DNA of 64,000 nt. Origin: Bacillus australimaris (GTDB taxonomy: Bacteria > Bacillota > Bacilli > Bacillales > Bacillaceae). The stretch is taken from positions 1-64,000 of the forward strand of contig NZ_LGYN01000023.1 in NCBI RefSeq assembly GCF_001307105.1, written 5' to 3'. The translations under genes were made by a program, and so were the position numbers. Below the pieces are notes generated by a model. It was not told the DNA's origin and searched no databases. It worked only from the letters and a program-made list of their open reading frames with translations. This document shows, piece after piece, positions 17,170 to 25,867 of this stretch. Positions within the stretch are counted from its first letter, which is position 1; every line of letters begins with the position of its first letter.

Positions 17170-18225
17170 ATGATTTTTATGAGTGATAAATCCATTAAAA
17201 AACTTCTCCATTCGTGGTATACAATGCTAAAGCATCGACATTTTTCGAAGGCTGAAGAAATCAAAACAACGCTACTAAAACATAAACGCAAATTATCAAA
17301 AAAACAGGACCTCTATCTCCATTATCATCTGATGCTTTTTCGTCATCAGCTCTGGATGAATCAGACAGAGGACTTAGAAAAAATTAAGCATGAACTAATG
17401 CCGCGCAAAGACGAAATGAACGAAGAACTGCAATATTACTTTTACTTCTTTCTCGGACTATATGAGTCTTTAAAAAGCGATCAAAATGATGCGATTCATT
17501 ACCTCGAAAAGGCAGAGGAACGACTGCCATTACTTAATGATGAGCTGGAGGAAGCAGAGTTCCATTTTCGTACAAGTGGTGTTTATTATAACAACCGTTA
17601 CTCGTTGTTATCGATTCGTCATGTTCAAAAAGCCATGGATATCTTTGCAAAGCACGGAGATATCCACAGCATCAATCGGTGTAAAATTGTGCTTGCTCTT
17701 AACTATACCGACCAAAAAAAATATGAGGAAGCAGAAGCTATTTTCATTGAGATCATTGATTACGTGAAAATGATGGATGATCAAGAGCTGCTCGGCATCG
17801 TTTATTATGACGCTGGCTTTATTCAGTCGAGACAAAACCGTCACAAGGAAGCGCTGGAATACTTCAAAAAAGCGCTTCGTCTCCCAGCATACCGAAAGTC
17901 AGCACACTCCTATGTATCGTGCCTATATGAAACAGTACGTTCCTGTTTTAAAGAAAATTTAACAGATGAAGGAATGAAGTATATTCAAAAAGGGCTAAAA
18001 GAAGCCGTCGCTTCCCAGTTTGATATATTAAGAATGAAGTTTCAAATTTTATCCCTTCTCTATAGCCAAACGCCAAAGGCAGATGAGCAGATCGCCACGC
18101 TCGTCACATGTCTTGAACGAAAAGAAGCCTGGATTGATCTTGAGGATCTGCTTGCCGATGTCTCAGATTATTATAAAAAAAAGGGCGACTTTGAGCGAGC
18201 CGCCTTTTTTATCATGAGAGGCTGA
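17170..18225 (+). CDS. rapD: Rap-family response regulator aspartate phosphatase, RapD-like
   Basis: A tetratricopeptide-repeat protein of about 351 residues. The N-terminal three-helix bundle (residues 1-70, KLLHSWYTMLKHRHFSKAEE) is followed by Rap-type TPRs such as GIVYYDAGFIQSRQNRHKEALE and ALEYFKKAL. Rap proteins bind Spo0F, ComA or similar regulators. No phr signalling-peptide gene follows; the coding sequence ends at the flhP 3' end, which fits RapD, which lacks a cognate phr. The start ATG at 17170 sits 5 nt after AAGAGGG; the TTG at 17152 would precede that site. A hairpin within the last codons (18176-18211) may act as terminator. Confidence 0.8.
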   Translation: MIFMSDKSIKKLLHSWYTMLKHRHFSKAEEIKTTLLKHKRKLSKKQDLYLHYHLMLFRHQLWMNQTEDLEKIKHELMPRKDEMNEELQYYFYFFLGLYESLKSDQNDAIHYLEKAEERLPLLNDELEEAEFHFRTSGVYYNNRYSLLSIRHVQKAMDIFAKHGDIHSINRCKIVLALNYTDQKKYEEAEAIFIEIIDYVKMMDDQELLGIVYYDAGFIQSRQNRHKEALEYFKKALRLPAYRKSAHSYVSCLYETVRSCFKENLTDEGMKYIQKGLKEAVASQFDILRMKFQILSLLYSQTPKADEQIATLVTCLERKEAWIDLEDLLADVSDYYKKKGDFERAAFFIMRG

Positions 18226-18239
18226 TACGAGCCTGCTGA

Positions 18240-19058
18240 TTATCGAATGGTATTAATTAATCCCAGCATCTGATCGCCCATCGTAATGGATCTCGAGTTC
18301 AACTGATAGGAACGCTGCGTTGTCATAAGATCCGTTAATTCCTTGGACATGTCCACATTCGACGTTTCCAGTGCACCTTGCTGAAGCTGAATCGCTTGGC
18401 GGTTTGCTCCATTTAGTGCCGTTAATGCACCTTGATAGGTACCGTCGACCGAGAACAAATTATCTCCTTCAGAGACAAGTGCTGACGAATTATTGACTTG
18501 TACAACGCCTAAATTCACCTGCTGATTCGGTTGATTATCTCTTGAAATCGCCGTAAGCCGTCCATTTTTATCGATTGAAATATCACGGAAATTCGCATTT
18601 AAGACGATCGTATTTCCGTTTTCATCAAGAATAGGATAGCCTTCGCTCGTGACAAGCTGCACTTGATTACGGTTATTACCTGGCTGTAAGTAAAGAGAAC
18701 CATCTCTTGTATAACGAATATTACCGCCGGCATTGACCTGCAAATACTGCGATGGCGCTCCGAATGCAACATCAAGATCACGCCCTGTTTCTTTAATAGA
18801 GCCTTGCAGCGAGTTAATGGATGCATTGACCATTGTCCCCGTTCCGAGCCTTAAACCAGCAGGTGTCAGACGACTGTTTTCCACCTGCTCATTCTTTTCA
18901 TCTACCTGATTAAACTGCTGTCTAATCAGCTCTGAGAAACGTGTGTTTTTCGCACGATATCCTGTTGTTTCACTGTTCGCGATGTTGTTGCTGATGATGT
19001 CAAGCTGCTTTTGCACTTCATTCATCGATACAGCTGCATTTATCATCGTTCTAAGCAT
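18240..19058 (-). CDS. flhP: flagellar rod/hook-basal body protein FlhP
   Basis: Flagellar distal rod protein related to FlgF/FlgG, 272 residues. The N-terminal helix MLRTMINAAVSMNEVQKQLD and SNNIANSETTGYRA motif and the C-terminal SNVDMSKELTDLMTTQRSYQ are characteristic of axial flagellar proteins, which coil together at both ends. It is exported by the flagellar type III system. Start ATG at 19058 with AAGGAGG upstream. It is 29 bp downstream of flhO under the same SigD promoter. Confidence 0.93.
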   Translation of the reverse strand: MLRTMINAAVSMNEVQKQLDIISNNIANSETTGYRAKNTRFSELIRQQFNQVDEKNEQVENSRLTPAGLRLGTGTMVNASINSLQGSIKETGRDLDVAFGAPSQYLQVNAGGNIRYTRDGSLYLQPGNNRNQVQLVTSEGYPILDENGNTIVLNANFRDISIDKNGRLTAISRDNQPNQQVNLGVVQVNNSSALVSEGDNLFSVDGTYQGALTALNGANRQAIQLQQGALETSNVDMSKELTDLMTTQRSYQLNSRSITMGDQMLGLINTIR

Positions 19059-19087
19059 GAGAATCCTCCTTTCTTTTCATTTCTTGA

Positions 19088-19927
19088 TTAGTACACTCTT
19101 CCAATTTCATTCACTGCTTTTTCTAAGCTTTTATCATACGCCTGAACCACTTTTTGGTTTGTTTCAAATGCTCGATAGGCGGTTGTCATTTCTGTATAAG
19201 ATTTCGTTACATCTACGTTCGATAGCTCAGATACCCCTTGGCTCAACGTATAAGACATTTGACCGTTATTGACTGCACTTGGCAGAGGCTGATTGTCAGC
19301 TGTACGGTATAAATCATTTCCTTCACGCGCTAAGTTTCTTGTATCCATTGCAACACGTACATCGATCTGCCCGAGATTTTGCCCATTTTCACTGACAGTA
19401 CCATCTGCATTCACTTTGAAATTCTCACTCTGAACCGTAATTGGCTGCCCCGTCACGGAAAGAAGAGCGCGGCCATTGATGGTCAACTGATTTTGTTCAT
19501 TTAATGTAATTGAGCTGCTTTTCGTATAACGAACGCCTTCTGGTGTGTTGACCGCATAAAATAGCGCTGATTTCTGATTGGTCTCCGGGTTAATCGGCAC
19601 ATTATTTTCAACTAGTGCTACGTCCGTTGTTTGATCTGTTGTTTTTAAAGTTCCTTGTGTAAATTGAGGAATCAATTCCTGCATATACGTCCCAGTATTG
19701 ATTCCGCCAATCGGCGTTTGCAACGGTACACTAAAGCCTTTTCCAGAAGATGTTTGGAAACGACCTGATTCCATTCGGCTTAGCAGCATTTCTGGAAATG
19801 CACGCATGGCCCCTTCATCCGCTTTATATCCTGGTGTATTCGCATTTGCGATATTATTTGAAAGCATTTCTGTCCGCCGCTCTTGAGCGATCATGGCAGA
19901 TGTTGCGGTGTATAGTCCTTTTAACAC
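19088..19927 (-). CDS. flhO: flagellar rod/hook-basal body protein FlhO
   Basis: Paralogue of FlhP, 279 residues, with MLKGLYTATSAMIAQERRTE, the SNNIANANTPGYKA signature and a C-terminal SNVDVTKSYTEMTTAYRAFE. It forms part of the flagellar rod with FlhP. The start is GTG at 19927, preceded by GAGGTGA at 5 nt. A near-perfect SigD promoter lies 56-82 bp upstream, so expression follows motility control, separately from mbl, which has its own terminator in between. Confidence 0.93.
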   Translation of the reverse strand: MLKGLYTATSAMIAQERRTEMLSNNIANANTPGYKADEGAMRAFPEMLLSRMESGRFQTSSGKGFSVPLQTPIGGINTGTYMQELIPQFTQGTLKTTDQTTDVALVENNVPINPETNQKSALFYAVNTPEGVRYTKSSSITLNEQNQLTINGRALLSVTGQPITVQSENFKVNADGTVSENGQNLGQIDVRVAMDTRNLAREGNDLYRTADNQPLPSAVNNGQMSYTLSQGVSELSNVDVTKSYTEMTTAYRAFETNQKVVQAYDKSLEKAVNEIGRVY

Positions 19928-19982
19928 GTGCTCACCTCATTAAAATTCTTTCACATGACCTAAACACAATCTTCTATGAAAT

Positions 19983-20009
19983 ATATCGGCAAATTTGCAG
20001 GGTTCTTTA
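19983..20009 (-). promoter_or_regulatory. SigD promoter of flhO-flhP
   Basis: On the minus strand: TAAA (20009-20006), 15 bp, GCCGATAT (19990-19983). This is an exact match to the SigD consensus TAAA-N14-16-GCCGATAT. Confidence 0.93.
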
Positions 20010-20011
20010 AT

Positions 20012-20046
20012 AAAAATCCCTCATTCTTTCTAAAAAGAATGAGGGA
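20012..20046 (-). terminator. mbl terminator
   Basis: TCCCTCATTCTT (20017-20028) pairs perfectly with AAGAATGAGGGA (20035-20046). On the minus strand it is followed by TTTTTA. Confidence 0.92.
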
Positions 20047-20051
20047 AATCA

Positions 20052-21053
20052 TTAGCTGAGTTTACGCTTTGGCAGCTTGTCCATATTATCAAGCATCACG
20101 CCAGTACCAACTGCTACACAGTCCATCGGATTTTCAGCAACGAAAACTGGTACTTTCAGCTCTTCTGCAAGCAGTTGATCAAGCCCGTTTAGAAGAGCTC
20201 CGCCACCTGTAATGATGACGCCGCGATCGATAATATCAGCTGATAATTCAGGCGGTGTTCTCTCAAGAACTTGCTTCGCAGCCTGAACAATCGCAGATAC
20301 AGATTCACGCAATGCTTCTTCTACTTCTTTGCTTGTGACGGTAATCGTTCTTGGTAATCCTGTCACCATGTCTCGTCCACGAATCGAAATCTCTTCGTGA
20401 CGTGCGTCTGGGAATACCGTTGCAACTTGGATCTTAATATCCTCAGCCGTGCGCTCACCGATCAACAGCTTGTACTCTTTTTTAATGTAGTTGAGAATTT
20501 CCAGATCAAATTTGTCTCCAGCCATTTTAATAGAAGAGGCGGTTACAATGTCACCCATTGAGATGACAGCGATATCTGTCGTTCCGCCTCCAATATCTAC
20601 GACCATGTTTCCACTTGGCTGAAAAATATCCATACCAGCACCAATTGCTGCTACTTTTGGCTCTTCTTCAAGAAATACATGCTTACCGCCGCTTTTTTCA
20701 GCAGCTTCTTTGATCGCCTTCTGCTCAACAGATGTAATGTTTGTCGGGCAGCAGATGAGCATACGTGGCTTAGAGAACAGCCCTTTCACATTTAATTTGT
20801 TAATAAAATGCTTGAGCATCGCTTCAGTTACTTCAAAATCAGCGATCACGCCATCTTTTAATGGACGAATCGCAACAATATTCCCAGGCGTACGTCCAAC
20901 CATACGTCTAGCCTCTTCTCCAACAGCCAGAACTTTTCCGCTGTTTTTGTCAAGAGCTACCACAGATGGTTCATTTAACACAATTCCTTTTCCTTTGACA
21001 TGAATCAGTACATTGGCAGTACCAAGATCAATTCCAATATCCCTAGCAAACAT
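20052..21053 (-). CDS. mbl: MreB-like cytoskeletal protein Mbl
   Basis: Actin-like ATPase of 333 residues that moves with the peptidoglycan synthesis machinery and guides side-wall growth. Visible are phosphate-1 DIGIDLGTANVLIHVKGKG, phosphate-2 VVDIGGGTTDIAVISMG and the adenosine loop VIITGGGALLNGLDQ. It is assigned Mbl rather than MreB or MreBH from its place between spoIIID and flhO. Start ATG with AAGGAGG upstream and a clean terminator after the stop. Confidence 0.93.
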   Translation of the reverse strand: MFARDIGIDLGTANVLIHVKGKGIVLNEPSVVALDKNSGKVLAVGEEARRMVGRTPGNIVAIRPLKDGVIADFEVTEAMLKHFINKLNVKGLFSKPRMLICCPTNITSVEQKAIKEAAEKSGGKHVFLEEEPKVAAIGAGMDIFQPSGNMVVDIGGGTTDIAVISMGDIVTASSIKMAGDKFDLEILNYIKKEYKLLIGERTAEDIKIQVATVFPDARHEEISIRGRDMVTGLPRTITVTSKEVEEALRESVSAIVQAAKQVLERTPPELSADIIDRGVIITGGGALLNGLDQLLAEELKVPVFVAENPMDCVAVGTGVMLDNMDKLPKRKLS

Positions 21054-21238
21054 CTATATATATCCTCCTTGAAAATCTGTTTCCATAGCAAATACCACAT
21101 TCTGCCCTAATTATATATTCTATCATAATTTGCAGAAAAAAAGATATTTCTTTACAAAAGTCTTTTACAAAATTTGTGGTTAGAAACTACCGATATGAGG
21201 AAGATATATATATCATGTTTATGAACAAAGAACTAAGC

Positions 21239-21517
21239 TTACTGTTTCACAGGCTCGCCTTCTAAAATTTCTTCTTTCTTATACTTTAACTTGGTGGCTT
21301 CTCCTCCTCGCAGATGGCGGATTGATTTATGATAATCCAGTATCTCCTTCACTTCATTAGCCAGATCTGGATTAATTTCTGGCAGTCTTTCTGTTAGATC
21401 CTTGTGTACAGTACTTTTAGAGACTCCAAATTCTTTCGCAATAACACGAACGGTTTTCTTTGTCTCCACGATATACTTTCCTATCTTGATTGTTCGCTCT
21501 TTGATGTAATCGTGCAC
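21239..21517 (-). CDS. spoIIID: mother-cell transcription regulator SpoIIID
   Basis: A 92-residue DNA-binding protein that activates and represses many SigE genes and primes SigK synthesis in the mother cell. The helix-turn-helix VRVIAKEFGVSKSTVHKDL (about residues 24-42) and the basic second DNA-contact region near the C-terminus are present. The start is GTG at 21517 with GGGAGGTCG upstream. Two tiny overlapping ORFs precede it and a SigE promoter lies at 21681-21709. In B. subtilis spoIIID translation depends on translation of a small upstream ORF (usd), which this layout resembles. Confidence 0.96.
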   Translation of the reverse strand: MHDYIKERTIKIGKYIVETKKTVRVIAKEFGVSKSTVHKDLTERLPEINPDLANEVKEILDYHKSIRHLRGGEATKLKYKKEEILEGEPVKQ

Positions 21518-21531
21518 ACCACTCGACCTCC

Positions 21532-21582
21532 CTAAAATGGATGTGAGAAGTGTGAAATGAGATCCGTATGAAGATTATCCAT
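21532..21582 (-). CDS. small upstream ORF directly before spoIIID (16 residues)
   Basis: ATG at 21582 through TAG at 21532-21534, encoding a 16-residue peptide starting MDNLHTDLISHF. It has no clear Shine-Dalgarno of its own, but its start overlaps the end of the upstream 21-codon ORF, so it could be reached by translational coupling. Its stop lies just before the spoIIID ribosome binding site. It may be only a by-product of the usd-like ORF. Confidence 0.4.
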   Translation of the reverse strand: MDNLHTDLISHFSHPF

Positions 21583-21640
21583 TTTCAGCGTCACTTGTTC
21601 GTCGTAATTTCTCATCCATTAGGTAGTAAATGCCAAACAC
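21575..21640 (-). CDS. usd: usd-like leader ORF of spoIIID (21 residues)
   Basis: GTG at 21640, preceded by GAGGTGAGGG, encodes 21 residues ending RRTSDAENG with a TAA at 21577-21575. It has a better ribosome binding site than spoIIID itself. In B. subtilis a small ORF called usd must be translated for spoIIID to be translated; this ORF has the right place and signals. The peptide was not compared with Usd, so the name is by position. Confidence 0.5.
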   Translation of the reverse strand: MFGIYYLMDEKLRRTSDAENG

Positions 21641-21680
21641 GATCCCTCACCTCAAACACTCTCTTTGTCAGGTTTGTAAC

Positions 21681-21709
21681 AGTGTATTAGCATTGAATAG
21701 GGAATATGC
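21681..21709 (-). promoter_or_regulatory. SigE promoter of spoIIID
   Basis: On the minus strand: GCATATT (21709-21703), 14 bp, AATACACT (21688-21681). The SigE consensus is close to (G/T)(A/C)ATATT-N14-15-CATACA(A/C)T, giving one mismatch in the -10. Confidence 0.8.
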
Positions 21710-21864
21710 TAAAAATGAAGAAGGGACAAGGGATTTATCAGAAAAGGCAAAACAAAAAATCATTTCGACGCGCGAAAATTTCTACTTTACAAGAATGGAT
21801 TCAACACGTAAAATAGAAAAGGTGAAATTATTTACCTAGCTAAATATTAAATAAAGGTGAGCAT

Positions 21865-22278
21865 ATGGATACGTTAAATAGAGAATGTTTACATCAAATA
21901 CATCAAGGCGCACGGCTGCTTTCTAAAAAGGCGAACGAAGCGCTTGCTGCTTATGACTTGTACACGTCCCAGTGGACTGTACTTTTTTGTTTGGATACAT
22001 TTGGCCCAAAAACCCAAAAAGACATCTGGACATATTTGAACGTCGAAGCACCGACCATCACCCGAACCGTCACCCGTTTAGAAACGAACGGATGGGTGAA
22101 ACGTGTACAAGGAAAAGACAAACGTGAAAATCTGATCGTGATGACAGAAGATGCAAAAGCCCGATTTGAAGAAATCAAACGCAAGATGGAACAATTTGAA
22201 GAAGAATGTCTTTCAGATTTTACCTACGAAGAAAAACAACTCCTCCATACACTTTTACACAAATTATCAACTGAATAG
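21865..22278 (+). CDS. ywoH: MarR-family regulator YwoH
   Basis: A 137-residue MarR-type winged-helix repressor with the DNA-recognition region DIWTYLNVEAPTITRTVTRLETNGWVKRVQG and the wing GKDKRENLIVMT. It lies 15 bp upstream of the MFS exporter gene ywoG and so probably controls the pair; MarR proteins usually repress such an operon until a small aromatic or drug ligand binds. ATG at 21865 with AAAGGTGAG upstream. The AT-rich stretch just before it (ATTTA...TAAAT near 21827-21845) could hold an operator. Confidence 0.88.
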   Translation: MDTLNRECLHQIHQGARLLSKKANEALAAYDLYTSQWTVLFCLDTFGPKTQKDIWTYLNVEAPTITRTVTRLETNGWVKRVQGKDKRENLIVMTEDAKARFEEIKRKMEQFEEECLSDFTYEEKQLLHTLLHKLSTE

Positions 22279-22293
22279 GAAGTGACATACATC

Positions 22294-23481
22294 ATGAACG
22301 AACGCATTTGGACGAAAGACTTTATCATGATCGTCCTGGTGAATTTATTTACGTTCACCTCTTTTTATGCTCTTTTGACATTACTGCCCATTTACACAAT
22401 GGATGAACTAAATGGAACAGAATCACAGGGCGGCCTCCTCGTGACGGTCTTCTTATTGTCCGCCATTGTGACAAGACCGTTTTCTGGAGCCATTATTGAG
22501 AAATTCGGCAAAAAACGAATGGCAATTTTCTCTTCAATGGCCTTTGCCTTGCTCACGTATTTATACATCCCGATTGATCAATTCCAAACGCTTCTCATAC
22601 TGCGTTTCGTACATGGGATCTTTTTTAGCATTTTGACGACAGTAGCAAGTGCCATTGCGGCTGATATGATCCCGAAACATAAACGCGGGGAAGGACTTGG
22701 ATACTTTGTGATGTCCATGAACCTCGCTGTTGTCATCGGTCCGTTTATCGCACTGAATCAAGTAGGGAAAATAGGATTTCATTCCTTGTTCTTTCTCTTT
22801 TCCATTATCGTGACCATCGGAGCTGCTTTTACGGTGCTAATTAGACAGCCAGAGCCTGAAAATGGAGGAAGCATCGTTTTCAGGTTCACTTTTTCTCATC
22901 TGTTTGAAAAAGGCGCATTAAAAACAGCGGCAGTCGGTATTATTATTTCCTTCTGTTATTCACCGATCATTTCATTTATTTCAGTCTATGCCAATTCACT
23001 CCACTTGATGGGTGCAAGCAGTTATTTCTTTATTGTATTTGCGGCAGCAATGCTTGGCTCACGCCCATTTACAGGCAGACTTTTTGACCGAGTAGGAGCT
23101 CACATTGTGATCTATCCATCCATTGCCCTTTTTGCCATCGGTTTATGGATGCTGACAGCAACGCATTCAGCGACAATGCTTCTTCTATCAGGTGCTGTGA
23201 TTGGTCTTGGCTACGGGTCATTGGTGCCATGTTTACAAACACTTGCGATTCAGCACTCACCAGCTCACCGTACAGGGTATGCGACGGCTACTTTCTTCAC
23301 CCTGTATGATACGGGTATTGCCGCTGGCTCTTTTGTCTTTGGACTCCTTGTCAGCTTCACAGACTTTTCAAATGTGTATCTCATTGCAGGCATTGTTGTC
23401 TTGCTGAGCATGGTTGTTTTTTATTGGAGCGAACGAAAACCCCAAGAAGCAAAAGCACAAAAGGTCTCCCTTTCAGAATAA
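22294..23481 (+). CDS. ywoG: MFS efflux transporter YwoG
   Basis: A 395-residue major facilitator protein with 12 predicted membrane helices and the loop 2-3 motif [18 protein letters not shown], repeated in the second half as [14 protein letters not shown]. It is a drug:H+ antiporter-1 type by length and motif; substrate unknown. The start ATG at 22294 gives the usual [10 protein letters not shown] start; a GTG at 22282 is too close to the ribosome binding site. Coupled to ywoH. Confidence 0.87.
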   Translation: MNERIWTKDFIMIVLVNLFTFTSFYALLTLLPIYTMDELNGTESQGGLLVTVFLLSAIVTRPFSGAIIEKFGKKRMAIFSSMAFALLTYLYIPIDQFQTLLILRFVHGIFFSILTTVASAIAADMIPKHKRGEGLGYFVMSMNLAVVIGPFIALNQVGKIGFHSLFFLFSIIVTIGAAFTVLIRQPEPENGGSIVFRFTFSHLFEKGALKTAAVGIIISFCYSPIISFISVYANSLHLMGASSYFFIVFAAAMLGSRPFTGRLFDRVGAHIVIYPSIALFAIGLWMLTATHSATMLLLSGAVIGLGYGSLVPCLQTLAIQHSPAHRTGYATATFFTLYDTGIAAGSFVFGLLVSFTDFSNVYLIAGIVVLLSMVVFYWSERKPQEAKAQKVSLSE

Positions 23482-23595
23482 GAGGATACTATTTTAAACT
23501 TCGCCTGAAACATGCTAAAATATAGGATATTTCAAATAGAGCATACAGGCTTTTTTGAAAAATAGTTGGTATTAAGCGAAAGTATAGGTGATGTT

Positions 23596-24195
23596 TTGAA
23601 TTACGAATTATTTAAAGTCATACACGGGATGGCTCACCATTCTGAGTTTTTAGATCAGGCCATGATATTCATTACGAAAAAGGCCCTTCTTGTGTATGCC
23701 CTTGTCTTATTGATTTGCTGGTTTTTAGGAAATCACAAATTTAAGAAGCATGTCTTCTTTTCCGGTGTAACAGGCATTGTAGCACTTATCGTCAACTTTG
23801 CCATTACATTGTTTCATTATGAAGAGCGGCCGTTTGTGGCGCATAAAGTCGACACACTCATCCCGCACTCGGCAGACGCTTCCTTTCCGAGTGACCATAC
23901 AACAGGTGCACTGGCTCTTTCATTAGCCATTAGATCTCGTAATAAAAAGCTCGGCAACATCTTGCTCGTCTTTGGATTACTCACAGGATTCTCCCGCATC
24001 TGGGTCGGTCACCATTATCCATTCGATGTCTTAGGCAGCTTGGTCGTCTCGATTGTGGTTGTCTTTATCATGAATAAATTATGGAAGTTTTTTGACTCTC
24101 CAATTGATCGCATCGTGACATTTTACGAGACCATTGTAGGGAAGATTTTTAGAAGGAAGACAAAGGATCAAGGCTCTGACCTGTCCAACTCTTAA
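23596..24195 (+). CDS. bcrC: undecaprenyl-diphosphate phosphatase BcrC
   Basis: PAP2-type membrane phosphatase that recycles undecaprenyl diphosphate to the monophosphate for cell-wall synthesis and gives bacitracin resistance. About 199 residues, with motif 2 PSDHTTGA and motif 3 SRIWVGHHYPFD, plus five to six membrane helices. The start is TTG at 23596, giving MNYELFKVIHG, which matches B. subtilis BcrC; AGGTGAT lies directly upstream. In B. subtilis it is controlled by ECF sigma factors (SigM, SigX); a TGAAAC at about 23507 could be an ECF -35, but no matching CGTC was found. Confidence 0.93.
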   Translation: MNYELFKVIHGMAHHSEFLDQAMIFITKKALLVYALVLLICWFLGNHKFKKHVFFSGVTGIVALIVNFAITLFHYEERPFVAHKVDTLIPHSADASFPSDHTTGALALSLAIRSRNKKLGNILLVFGLLTGFSRIWVGHHYPFDVLGSLVVSIVVVFIMNKLWKFFDSPIDRIVTFYETIVGKIFRRKTKDQGSDLSNS

Positions 24196-24250
24196 GCGGC
24201 TTGCGATAACGTGATGAAGATTCTTCTTCCACCTATCGCACCGCTTTTTT
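24194..24250. terminator. terminator between bcrC and ywoD
   Basis: AAGCGG...GCGATA on the left pairs with TATCGC...CCGCTT on the right across a 25-nt loop and ends with a T-run. The genes converge here; the ywoD stop codon lies within the hairpin region. Confidence 0.8.
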
Positions 24251-25621
24251 TATTGGCTGTCTCCCTCTGACCATACTTGAAAAATAAAGACTAACACCAA
24301 TACCGATAAGAGAAATGATGATCAATGTCCATCCTAACTGCGCAAAATGAGAGCCAGCAATTTCATCCCCAAACAACATGCCCAGCACGGCAGACGACAA
24401 AATAGAACCAAGGTATCGGCATGTTTGAAAAAGTCCAGAGGTCGTGCCAATCATTTGCTGAGGACTTGCCTTGAGCATCGCAGCTTGAAGCGCGACATTC
24501 CCAATCCCATAACTGAGCCCAAGCAGCGCGAGAATAACCCCTTTCCCCCATAACGGCGAAGAAATGAAAAAGAAAGTCATCGCAGACGCTCCAGCCAGCA
24601 TCAATACTGCACTCGCTAACACTGGATGGCGTTCATCCCCGCGATCCACCCACTTTCCTGTCAGCGGAGACACAATGATACTCACCCCTGACATACACAA
24701 CATAAAGAGACCCGTCATCTCCACACGCCAGCCCAATTCATCCTGGAAATAACTCGGCAAACCAAAAAAGAGACAATAGAAAAATATATTTAAGATGATA
24801 AATTGCACATACACAAGTGACAGCCGCTGCTCCTGTCTGAACATCCGTATTTGAATAAACGGCTCATCTACCTGATACTCCCACCAGATAAAAGCGCCTG
24901 CGCTCAGGAGACAAAGAATGCCTTGTACATATTGAATACCGTCACCAAGTGATAATAAAAAGGAGAGCAGAAGAACAATACAAACGGTAAAAAGAAGCAT
25001 TCCTGGCAAATCGATCTTTCGCACAATTTCGCCTATACGCAGCTTTCTCTTTTTCTGCTTCTTCGGAAACAAAGATAGCCCAAGAAAGAAACTGATGAAA
25101 ATAAAAGGCAGATTCACTAAAAAGATAGCCGGCCAGCCGCCGATGGTCATCAGAAATCCTCCTAGCGTCGGTCCAAGCGCCGTCATTGCTGAAGCAAAAA
25201 TGGATAACACCGCTAACGCCGAAGCCTGTCTTTCTTGAATATGATCCCGAATAAGACCGACACCAGAAGGATAAATGGCACTGCTACCGATCGCCTGTAA
25301 CAGACGGATCATAATCAAAACGGCAAACGTCGGGGCAAACGGCGCACAGATGGCTGAGACCGCTACAAGAACGAGCCCGAATAAAAACAACGTTCTCCGG
25401 CTCATCACATGATCCCCGATCCGGCCGCTCACCGGCTGCGTCACAGCACTGGCTAAATAAAAAGAAGAAATAAGCCAAGATACGGTCGTAAACGACAAAC
25501 CGAATTCATGCTGAATTTGATGCAAGGCCAAAGAAATCATCGATGAATTCAGTGGATTCAACATCGTCCCAAAGGCAATAGCGGTTAAAAAAACTTTTCG
25601 GTTGTCTTTCCACTTATTCAT
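24233..25621 (-). CDS. ywoD: MFS exporter, YwoD-like
   Basis: A 462-residue major facilitator superfamily protein of the DHA2/EmrB-like group with 13-14 predicted helices. Loop motif AVTQPVSGRIGDHVMSRRTL and the antiporter motif C region ALGPTLGGFLMTIGGWPAIFLVN are visible. Probably a proton-driven drug or metabolite exporter; substrate unknown. Assigned YwoD from its place next to bcrC (ywoA). Start ATG at 25621 with AGAGGAG upstream. Convergent with bcrC. Confidence 0.83.
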   Translation of the reverse strand: MNKWKDNRKVFLTAIAFGTMLNPLNSSMISLALHQIQHEFGLSFTTVSWLISSFYLASAVTQPVSGRIGDHVMSRRTLFLFGLVLVAVSAICAPFAPTFAVLIMIRLLQAIGSSAIYPSGVGLIRDHIQERQASALAVLSIFASAMTALGPTLGGFLMTIGGWPAIFLVNLPFIFISFFLGLSLFPKKQKKRKLRIGEIVRKIDLPGMLLFTVCIVLLLSFLLSLGDGIQYVQGILCLLSAGAFIWWEYQVDEPFIQIRMFRQEQRLSLVYVQFIILNIFFYCLFFGLPSYFQDELGWRVEMTGLFMLCMSGVSIIVSPLTGKWVDRGDERHPVLASAVLMLAGASAMTFFFISSPLWGKGVILALLGLSYGIGNVALQAAMLKASPQQMIGTTSGLFQTCRYLGSILSSAVLGMLFGDEIAGSHFAQLGWTLIIISLIGIGVSLYFSSMVRGRQPIKKAVR

Positions 25622-25867
25622 ACACTACTCCTCTTTCTGGCATGTTCTTTACCCATTCTTCCGTTATTATGAGATTCATTTCCCTTTTTTACCCTTATCA
25701 ATTCGAGTTCTCTCTCAGGAAATGAAGACATACATTTTAAAAAGGGCGAGTGTTGGAAAAACACATATAAAATTGAGAATATGAGGTATTAATGGTAATA
25801 TTCACTTCATATTTTAAAAGCCTACTTTCTCTTTACAGGGAGTACGGCTGAAAAGGAGGAGAAGCTT

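Noticed and set aside
17170..18240. phr signalling-peptide gene after the rap gene
   Set aside because: Only 14 bp separate the rap stop from the flhP end, leaving no room for a phr gene.
21630..21839. 69-codon plus-strand ORF between spoIIID and ywoH
   Set aside because: It is antisense to the spoIIID SigE promoter and leader ORFs and has no ribosome binding site.
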